Origin: Gemmatimonadota bacterium
GTDB lineage: Bacteria; Gemmatimonadota; Gemmatimonadetes; Longimicrobiales; Gaopeijiaceae
Assembly (NCBI GenBank): GCA_022823145.1
Contig: JAJDXS010000010.1
Coordinates: 1 to 64,000 of the forward strand
Direction: 5' to 3'
DNA: 64,000 bases
Below the pieces are notes generated by a model that searched no databases, had not been told where the DNA came from, and saw only the letters and a program-made list of their open reading frames with translations. Positions 57,096-64,000 of the stretch are shown here, piece after piece (positions within the stretch are counted from its first letter, which is position 1; each line of letters starts with the position of its first letter). Both the position numbers and the translations under genes were made by a program.

Positions 57096-58742
57096 GTGAT
57101 GAGTAGTGAGGGCGTTGAAGACCGCGCGGCGGCGGTCCCGGTCAATGAGGGCGACTTGGTGAGGCACTGCCTCGGGAGAAAGGACCGCCGCCCCCGCACG
57201 GCCCTGTTGCTCGCCGCGTGGCTCGCGTTCCTGCTCGGCTGCGCCGACACGGCCGCGCCCCCCGCCGCCGGGTCGTTCCTGGTCCGGGGCGCCACGATCG
57301 TGGACGGTACGGGGAGTCCCGGCTTCATCGGTTCCCTGCGTGTGACGGGCGGCGTCATCGCGGAAGTGGCCGCCGACGACGGGAACGACGCCCTCTCACC
57401 CACCGACAACGAACCGGTCCACGATGGCAGCGGACTGGTGCTGGCACCCGGCTTCATCGACACGCACAGCCACCACGACAGCGGCCTGCAGTGGGAGCCG
57501 ACGGCGCTGGCGGCGGTCAGCCAGGGAATCACGACCATCGTCGCCGGGCAGGACGGGGGCTCGCGGTTCCCGTTGGCCGATTTCTTCGCGGCGCTGGAAG
57601 CGGCCCCGGCTGCGGTCAACGTGGCGTCGTACGCGGGGCACGGGCCGCTGCGGCTGCGGGTCATGGGCGACGATTTCAGGCGCGAGGCGACGGACGGCGA
57701 GGTCGCGGCGATGCAGGCGCTGCTCGAGACCGAACTCGCGAATGGCGCACTGGGGCTTTCGACGGGGCTGGAGTACGACCCGGGGATCTACTCGTCAACG
57801 GACGAGGTGATCGCGCTCGCGCAGACGGCGGCGGCGAACGGCGGCCGCTACATCTCGCACATGCGCAGTGAGGATCGGGCGCTGCATGATGCGGTCGAGG
57901 AGACGATCGAGATTGCGGAGCGCGCCGGGCTTCCGGTGCAGATCTCCCACTTCAAGCTGGCGGCGCGGGGACTGTGGGGGCAGGCGGTCGATCTCCTGGC
58001 GCGGCTCGACGAAGCGCGTGCCGCCGGCCTCGACATCACGGCGGACGTCTACCCGTACGAGTACTGGCAGTCGACGATGACGGTGCTGTTTCCAGAGCGG
58101 GATTTCAACGATCGGGAAGCCGCCCGGTACGCTCTCGACGAGCTGGTCGCGCCCGAGGGGATGCTGATCGGCCGCTACGGTCCCGATTCCGCGCTGGAAG
58201 GGAAGACGCTGGCGGAGATTTCGGCCGAGCGCGGGACGGATCCGGTCACGACCTATCTGGACCTCATCCAGGTGTCGCAGGCCGCGCGCGCGGACAGCAC
58301 GCTGGATGGGAGCGAGAGCATCGTCGCGACGTCCATGACCTTCGACGACATCGCGACGCTGATGGCCTGGCCGCACACGAACGTGTCGAGCGACGGCGGG
58401 CTGCGGGGCGCGCACCCGCGCGGCTTCGGTGCCTACCCGAGGGTGCTTGGGCGATACGTGCGCGAGGAAGGGCGGCTCGGTCTTGAGGCGGCGATCCACA
58501 AGATGACCGGGCTGGCGGCGGCCCACATGGGGCTGTCGGGCAGGGGCACGCTGCGTGCCGGGGCGCCCGCGGACCTGGTGCTGTTTGATCCGGCCACCGT
58601 GATCGACCGCTCGACCACCGTCGAGCCGCATCTCACGGCTGCCGGGATCGAGCGCGTCTGGGTGGCGGGTGTGGTGGTGTACGAGAACGGCGCGGTAACC
58701 GGGGAGCGGCCAGGAGTAGTGCTGCGGAGGGAAGCCCGCTAG
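57096..58742 (+). CDS. D-aminoacylase/N-acyl-D-amino-acid deacylase-family amidohydrolase
   Basis: FLVRGATIVDGTGSPGFIGSLRVTGG; GFIDTHSHHDSGLQW; GQDGGSRFPLADFF; YDPGIYSSTDEVIALAQ; YISHMRSE. Confidence 0.9.
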   Translation: MMSSEGVEDRAAAVPVNEGDLVRHCLGRKDRRPRTALLLAAWLAFLLGCADTAAPPAAGSFLVRGATIVDGTGSPGFIGSLRVTGGVIAEVAADDGNDALSPTDNEPVHDGSGLVLAPGFIDTHSHHDSGLQWEPTALAAVSQGITTIVAGQDGGSRFPLADFFAALEAAPAAVNVASYAGHGPLRLRVMGDDFRREATDGEVAAMQALLETELANGALGLSTGLEYDPGIYSSTDEVIALAQTAAANGGRYISHMRSEDRALHDAVEETIEIAERAGLPVQISHFKLAARGLWGQAVDLLARLDEARAAGLDITADVYPYEYWQSTMTVLFPERDFNDREAARYALDELVAPEGMLIGRYGPDSALEGKTLAEISAERGTDPVTTYLDLIQVSQAARADSTLDGSESIVATSMTFDDIATLMAWPHTNVSSDGGLRGAHPRGFGAYPRVLGRYVREEGRLGLEAAIHKMTGLAAAHMGLSGRGTLRAGAPADLVLFDPATVIDRSTTVEPHLTAAGIERVWVAGVVVYENGAVTGERPGVVLRREAR

Positions 58743-58891
58743 CACCGGCACTCTTGCGGCCCGGACCCCCGGGGTGCGGCGAGCCCTCCGGCTCCTCCGC
58801 GCGCTGCCTCCTCCGCCCGCCGCCGGTGATCCCGCAGAAACGGGCAGGGACAAACACATGCCCGGATGGGACAAGGAGGCGCGGGGTGTTT

Positions 58892-60262
58892 CTACCTTTC
58901 CACCAGCACGGTCTTCACATTCACGAACGCCCGGATACCGTCTTCGGATAGCTCACGTCCGAAGCCGCTCGACTTGACCCCGCCGAACGGCAGCCGCGGG
59001 TCGGATTTCACGAAGTCGTTGACGAAGCAGGCCCCCGCCTCGATTTCGGTGCGGGCGATTCGCTCACCGCGCTCCAGGTCCTGCGTGAACACGGCGGCGC
59101 CCAGTCCGTAGGCGGTGTCGTTGGCCACGCGGAGCGCCTCCTCCTCCGAATCCACGCGGATGATGCACGCGACCGGACCGAACATCTCCTCGTCGTAGGC
59201 GGGCATCCCCGGGCGCACCCCGGTCAGCACGGTGGCGGGATAGTACCAGCCGGACACGTCCGGCACCTTGCCGCCGAGACGGCACTCGGCCCCCGCCGCG
59301 ATGCTGCGCGCGACCTGGTCGGCCAGGTGGTCTCGCAGATCCTCGCGCGCGAGCGGCCCCACGTCGGTCATCTCGGCCATCGGGTCGCCGACGCGCACGC
59401 CCGCCATGCGCTGCACGACCGCCTCGGTGAAGGCGTCGGCGACCGCCTCGTGCACGATCATGCGCTTGGCTGCGATGCAGCTCTGCCCCCCGTTGATCAG
59501 CCGACCGGTGACGCACGCCTCGACGGTGCGCGGAAGGTCCGCGTCCTCCAGCACGACATAAGGATCGCTGCCGCCGAGCTCCAGCACGCACGTCTTGATG
59601 TGCGACCCGGCGATCTCCGCCACCTGCCGCCCCGCCCTCGTGCTCCCGGTCAGGGTCACGGCCTGGACTCGCGCGTCGCGGATCAGGGCGCCGGCGGCGG
59701 GCAAATCGATGAAGAGGTTGGTGAAGATACCCTCGGGAAAGCCGGCCGCGCGGAAGAGGTTCACCAGTTCGAGCGCACAACAGGGGACACTCGGGGCATG
59801 TTTGAGGAGGATGCCGTTGCCGGCGATCAGGGCCGGAATCGAGGCGCGCATCACCTGCCAGAACGGGAAGTTCCACGGCATGATGGCGAGCACCAGGCCC
59901 AGCGGCTGAAAGGTCACGTAGCTGCGCAGCGCCTCGGTATCGACCACACGGTCCTCGAGAAAGCCCGGGCCGTGGCGACTGAAATACTCGCACCCCAGCG
60001 CGCACTTCTCGACCTCGGCGGCCGCCTCGCCCAGGGGTTTGCCCATCTCCATGCTCATGATCTGGGCGAGGTGGCGCTGGCGCCGACGCAGCTGCGCGGC
60101 GAGGGCCGTGACCCGCTCGGCGCGTTCCTCGGCCGGCACCCGCCTCCAGGCCTGCTGGGCGTTGCGCGCCGCCCCGACGGCCGCATCGAGGGCCTCCGGC
60201 GCCATGAAGGGGTATCTGCGGAGCAGGGTGCCGTCGGCCGGGTTGATTGTGGTGAATTCCAC
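58892..60262 (-). CDS. NAD(P)-dependent aldehyde dehydrogenase (succinate-semialdehyde dehydrogenase-like)
   Basis: VEFTTINPADGTLLRRYPF; IMPWNFPFWQVMRASIPALIAGNGILLKHAPS; VLELGGSDPYVVLEDAD; NGGQSCIAAKRMIV; EMFGPVACI. GTG start at 60262. Confidence 0.92.
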   Translation of the reverse strand: MEFTTINPADGTLLRRYPFMAPEALDAAVGAARNAQQAWRRVPAEERAERVTALAAQLRRRQRHLAQIMSMEMGKPLGEAAAEVEKCALGCEYFSRHGPGFLEDRVVDTEALRSYVTFQPLGLVLAIMPWNFPFWQVMRASIPALIAGNGILLKHAPSVPCCALELVNLFRAAGFPEGIFTNLFIDLPAAGALIRDARVQAVTLTGSTRAGRQVAEIAGSHIKTCVLELGGSDPYVVLEDADLPRTVEACVTGRLINGGQSCIAAKRMIVHEAVADAFTEAVVQRMAGVRVGDPMAEMTDVGPLAREDLRDHLADQVARSIAAGAECRLGGKVPDVSGWYYPATVLTGVRPGMPAYDEEMFGPVACIIRVDSEEEALRVANDTAYGLGAAVFTQDLERGERIARTEIEAGACFVNDFVKSDPRLPFGGVKSSGFGRELSEDGIRAFVNVKTVLVER

Positions 60263-60458
60263 GATTCCCTCTTGTTGGGGGTTGTCCTGCCCGGGTTGCA
60301 ACTCGGGTTGTAGCACTAGCGCACGCCGGGGATTGCGGTCAAGATACCGGGTTCCCGCGCCCGGAACCGCGTGCGGGATCCGGTGGTATGGCCCCATGTG
60401 CGGCACTCGGGATCGTGCTCGAGGGCCAGACCATTCATCCTGCCGGCAAGGACGACTC

Positions 60459-61478
60459 ATGATCGCACCGAGATTCCCCAGCGTCCCCCTCGCCGCCCTC
60501 GATCAACTCTGGTTCCAGGTGAGCGGAACGGTCTGCAACCTGCGGTGCCGGCACTGCTTCATTTCCTGCTCGCCCGACAACCACTCGTTCTGGTTCATGA
60601 CGCGTGAAATGGTGCGTTCGGCGCTGGAGGAATCGACCGGCATGCACGTGAAGGAGTACTACTTCACCGGTGGCGAGCCCTTCATGAACACCGAAATGGA
60701 AGGGATCCTGGAGGACACGCTGGCCTTCGGCCCGGCGACCGTCCTGACCAACGCCACGCTCTTTCCGCCGCGGCGGGTGGCAGCGCTGCGGGATGTGCAG
60801 GACCGCAGCGCGCACGTGCTGACGTTCAGGGTGAGCATCGACGGGTACTCGCCGGAGACCAACGACCCGATCCGTGGCGAGGGCACCTTCGAGCGGGCCA
60901 TGGAGGGGGTCGGCAACCTGGTCGCTGCCGGGTTCCGCCCGATCATTACGGCCATGCAGAGCTGGCCCTGCGACGAGATGGCGTGCACGCTGCGGGCGTT
61001 CCGGAATGCACTTGAGGCTGTGGGGTACGACGAGCCGCGGCTGAAGATCCTGCCCCCGCTGCTGATCGGCGAGGAGGCCCGGCGGAACCGCGGCTACCAG
61101 CCCTGCGAGCGCGTCACCCACGAGATGCTGCACGGCTACGATCTGGACCAGCTGTTGTGCAGTCGTGCCCGGCTGGTGACCGCCAGCGGCGTCTACGCCT
61201 GCCCGATCCTGCTCGACTATCCCAGCGCGCGTCTTGCAGACACGCTGTCTGAGGCGGTCACGATCGACGCACCGCTTGCCGAGGCGGCGTGCTACACCTG
61301 CTACACGAACGGAGCGATCTGCTCGAACGCAACGACGGGGGTGGACAGCGCCGTCGCTGCCGCCGAAACGGGCGGGTGCGATGCGGCTCCGAGTCGGTCG
61401 GGCGCGGAGCCCGCCGAGTGCGGCGGGAGCACCGGTGCTACAGGCCGGAGGGATCGTACGGCAGCAGCTCCAGCCTGA
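60459..61478 (+). CDS. Radical SAM protein with C-terminal Cys cluster
   Basis: VSGTVCNLRCRHCFISC (CxxxCxxC); YYFTGGEPFMN; C-terminal YACPILLDYPSARLAD...ACYTCYTNGAICSN. Confidence 0.85.
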   Translation: MIAPRFPSVPLAALDQLWFQVSGTVCNLRCRHCFISCSPDNHSFWFMTREMVRSALEESTGMHVKEYYFTGGEPFMNTEMEGILEDTLAFGPATVLTNATLFPPRRVAALRDVQDRSAHVLTFRVSIDGYSPETNDPIRGEGTFERAMEGVGNLVAAGFRPIITAMQSWPCDEMACTLRAFRNALEAVGYDEPRLKILPPLLIGEEARRNRGYQPCERVTHEMLHGYDLDQLLCSRARLVTASGVYACPILLDYPSARLADTLSEAVTIDAPLAEAACYTCYTNGAICSNATTGVDSAVAAAETGGCDAAPSRSGAEPAECGGSTGATGRRDRTAAAPA

Positions 61479-62148
61479 CCTCCGCCCGATCGACGGCGAG
61501 CGCTGCCGTCGCGCCCGCCGTGCACGGGACACCTCCGAGGTGCCAGGACGACGGCTCCTCCGGGAGATCTCCGGCGTCCAGGAGCCCTTGCGGCGCGCCG
61601 GGGGTGGGGTCGACCGAGAACGATCGGAGCGGATGCCTCAGACCGAAGCCGAGCGCCTTGAGGAACGCTTCCTTGCGGGTCCATAAGCGGAAGAACAGGC
61701 TCAGCCGCTCGCGCTCGGGGACGGCGTGGAGGCGGGCGGACTCGTCGCCGGCGAAGTTCTTGTCGGCCAGGGCGAGAAGGTACTTCACCGGCCGGATCTC
61801 CTCGACGTCGACCCCCAACCGCCCCTCCCGCGCGACGGCGATCATGATCCGCTCCTCGGAGTGTGACTGATTGAAGGCCGGACCGTGGGGCAGGAACGGC
61901 TTTCCGTGCTCGCCGAAATGGAATCGGATGTCCTGTGGGGCCATGCCGATCAGCTGCGAGAGGACGCGGCGCAGGTGGGCCTGTGCGACGGTGTACCGGC
62001 GCCGGTGGCGGTCGTAGACGAAGCGGTCGGCGCGCGCCTTCTCGCGATCGGTGAGCAGGGTCCGGGCGGCCCGGGTGATCTTGTCGGGCACGTCCAGGCT
62101 TCCCTCCCAGATGTAGACCGCGCCGGCCTCCAGTGTTGGGAGTGTCAT
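61438..62148 (-). CDS. 4'-phosphopantetheinyl transferase (Sfp-like)
   Basis: FNQSHSEERIMIAVAREGRLGVDVEEIRPVKY; FFRLWTRKEAFLKALGFGL. Confidence 0.9.
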   Translation of the reverse strand: MTLPTLEAGAVYIWEGSLDVPDKITRAARTLLTDREKARADRFVYDRHRRRYTVAQAHLRRVLSQLIGMAPQDIRFHFGEHGKPFLPHGPAFNQSHSEERIMIAVAREGRLGVDVEEIRPVKYLLALADKNFAGDESARLHAVPERERLSLFFRLWTRKEAFLKALGFGLRHPLRSFSVDPTPGAPQGLLDAGDLPEEPSSWHLGGVPCTAGATAALAVDRAEVRLELLPYDPSGL

Positions 62149-62226
62149 ATCTGTTGCGCGCCAGGGGGATGCCGTACCGTGAACCCAGCGTTCGCCGGGA
62201 TGGGCCTGAGTCTGGAGTGTAACGCC

Positions 62227-64000
62227 ATGCCCGACAGGTGTAGAATCGCCTATGTGGACGGACCGCGCCTGAGGCGGGCCTTCCTCGCGGCCTGTGCGCA
62301 CGCGCGGGCTTTCAAGGCGGAGCTCAACCGCATCAACGTCTTCCCGGTGCCCGATGGAGACACGGGCACCAACCTGGCGCTTACCCTCGACGCGATCGCA
62401 GGGGATCTCGCGGCCTCGCGCGAAAGGCGGGTGGACCGGGTGGCCGCGGGGGTGGCCCGGTCCGCGGTGATGGGTGCCCGGGGGAACTGCGGGATGATGC
62501 TGTCCCAGTTCCTCATCGGCTTCGCCAGCGGGTTGGAGGGACGCGCGCGCGCTTCCGCGGACGAGTTCGGCGCGGCCCTCGTGGCGGGATCGCGCTCGCT
62601 GGATGCCGCGGTGGAGAAGCCGGTAGAGGGCACGATCCTCACGGTCGTGCGCGACTCCGCGTCGGCGGCGACGAGCGGGGTGGACGGTGAGGGCAACGGC
62701 GGCGGGGCCGTGGACTTCACGGACCTGATGGCGCGACTCTTCGATGCGGCCCGGGACTCGCTCGAGCGGACGCCGGACCTCCTCCCCGTTCTGGCACAGG
62801 CGGGCGTCGTGGACGCAGGTGCAAAGGGATTCGTGCAGATGGTGGAGGGGGTGGTCGGGCTGATCGAGCACGGGGACGACGCTGCCGCTGCGCGGGCCAC
62901 CGCGGCGTCCGCCCGGGATGCCGATCCCGACCGTCCCGAGTGGTCGCCCATCGGAGCCATGGACCACCCGCTGGGGCAGGGAACCAGGCGCTACTGCACG
63001 GAGATCCTGGTGGAGGGAACGGATCTGCCCTCCGAGAAGACCGTGCGTGCGGCGCTCGCAGAGGGCTCTGAAGAGCTGCTGGTGATCCGCAGCGGCGAGA
63101 TCCTCAAGATCCATCTGCACACCGACCACCCCCGGGAGGCGATCGACTACTGCGGAACCCTGGGGATGGTGGCGGCGCACAAGGCGGAGGACATGTTCGC
63201 CCAGTTCGAGGCGGCGCGCGGCGCGGCCGAGGGCGCAGTTCGCCGCCCGGTGGGCGTCCTGGTCGACTCGGGCTCGGATCTGCCGGACGCGGTGATGCGG
63301 GCGCACGGGATCCACATGGTCCCCCTTCTTCTCATCGACGGCGACAGGACGTTGCGAGACCGGATCGACGTGAGTGCCGAGGAGTTCCATGCGCGCCTCG
63401 ACGGCGGCGGACCCCTTCCGACCACCTCACAACCGCCGCCGGGCCAGTTCAGGGACGCGTTCGCGAAGGCCTCGGGCGATTCCGAGGTGGTCGTGGCGAT
63501 CCTGGTGGCGTCATCGCTGTCGGGGATCTTCCGGTCGGCCGAGCACGGCGCGCAGCTGGCGCCGGAGCTGGATGTCCGCCTCGTCGATTCGCGCGCGGCT
63601 TCGATTCTGATCGGCCTCCTCGCCCTGAAGGCGGCCGAGCTCGCCGAGTCGGGCATGCCGCCGGCCGAGATCGTCGCGGAAGTGGAGCGGATCCGGGGCC
63701 AGTCCGGAATCGCGTTCACCGTGCGCAACCTGGAACGCCTGATCGCTTCCGGGCGGCTGAGCAATTTCGCGGGCTGGCTGGGGGGGCTCCTCGACCTCAA
63801 GCCGGTGCTGGCACTGGGGCCCGACGGCACGATCCGCGCGCTGGGAAAGGCGCGGGGATCGCGGCGCGTGAGGAAGCTCCTGGTCGACAGGGTCCTGGCC
63901 GAGATACCCGGAGGCGCGGGCAAGGTTCGCTTCGGGATCGTGCACGCCGGAGCTCCCGACGTGGTGGCGCCCGTCCGCGCCCGGCTGGAGGCTCACTACC
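62227..64000 (+). CDS. DAK2 (FakA-like) + DegV (FakB-like) fusion protein, 3' end beyond window
   Basis: Manual translation: MPDRCRIAYVDGPRLRRAFLAACAHARAFKAELNRINVFPVPDGDTGTNLALTL...GARGNCGMMLSQFL...RRPVGVLVDSGSDLPDAV...LPTTSQPPPGQFRDAF. Open to the window edge, hence missing from the ORF track. Confidence 0.9.
   Translation, partial: MPDRCRIAYVDGPRLRRAFLAACAHARAFKAELNRINVFPVPDGDTGTNLALTLDAIAGDLAASRERRVDRVAAGVARSAVMGARGNCGMMLSQFLIGFASGLEGRARASADEFGAALVAGSRSLDAAVEKPVEGTILTVVRDSASAATSGVDGEGNGGGAVDFTDLMARLFDAARDSLERTPDLLPVLAQAGVVDAGAKGFVQMVEGVVGLIEHGDDAAAARATAASARDADPDRPEWSPIGAMDHPLGQGTRRYCTEILVEGTDLPSEKTVRAALAEGSEELLVIRSGEILKIHLHTDHPREAIDYCGTLGMVAAHKAEDMFAQFEAARGAAEGAVRRPVGVLVDSGSDLPDAVMRAHGIHMVPLLLIDGDRTLRDRIDVSAEEFHARLDGGGPLPTTSQPPPGQFRDAFAKASGDSEVVVAILVASSLSGIFRSAEHGAQLAPELDVRLVDSRAASILIGLLALKAAELAESGMPPAEIVAEVERIRGQSGIAFTVRNLERLIASGRLSNFAGWLGGLLDLKPVLALGPDGTIRALGKARGSRRVRKLLVDRVLAEIPGGAGKVRFGIVHAGAPDVVAPVRARLEAHY

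Noticed and set aside
1-64000. CRISPR array, rRNA operon, transposase/IS element
   Set aside because: No regularly spaced direct repeats, rRNA signatures or transposase motifs were seen on reading; only the left-edge integrase indicates mobility.

Overview
GC-rich bacterial chromosomal window. Gemmatimonadota-like gene content is an inference from the many secreted amidohydrolases, BIG2 lipoproteins, a SusC/SusD pair, M28/S9 peptidases and BNR/sortilin proteins. I support about 42 protein-coding genes, mostly secreted catabolic enzymes and surface proteins. Housekeeping genes are typA/bipA, thyX, a PPTase, an aldehyde dehydrogenase, a radical SAM protein and a DAK2-DegV gene that runs off the right edge and is absent from the ORF track. 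The most notable items are: (1) a 192-aa mini-intein splitting the ThyX signature motif RHRxxxxNExSxRYS; (2) a MNT-HEPN toxin-antitoxin pair whose nucleotidyltransferase carries an N-terminal HicB/RHH-like DNA-binding segment; (3) a secreted BIG-Spondin_N fusion lipoprotein; (4) a DUF5522 + Dph6-like ATP-PPase fusion; (5) a fused FakA-FakB-type (DAK2-DegV) protein; (6) a left-edge integrase N-terminus abutting a truncated lipoprotein ORF, beside an XRE-ImmA/DUF4411 module whose toxin has a one-base frameshift; (7) a Fic gene with an inhibitory motif and three iteron-like direct repeats upstream; (8) two perfect TGTGA-N6-TCACA palindromes; (9) a SusC-SusD-GGT-like-esterase operon; (10) several GTGA/ATGA stop-start overlaps defining tight operons. 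Many long ORFs in the supplied track are high-GC antisense shadows and were rejected. All family names come from motif recognition by eye; no database search was run.
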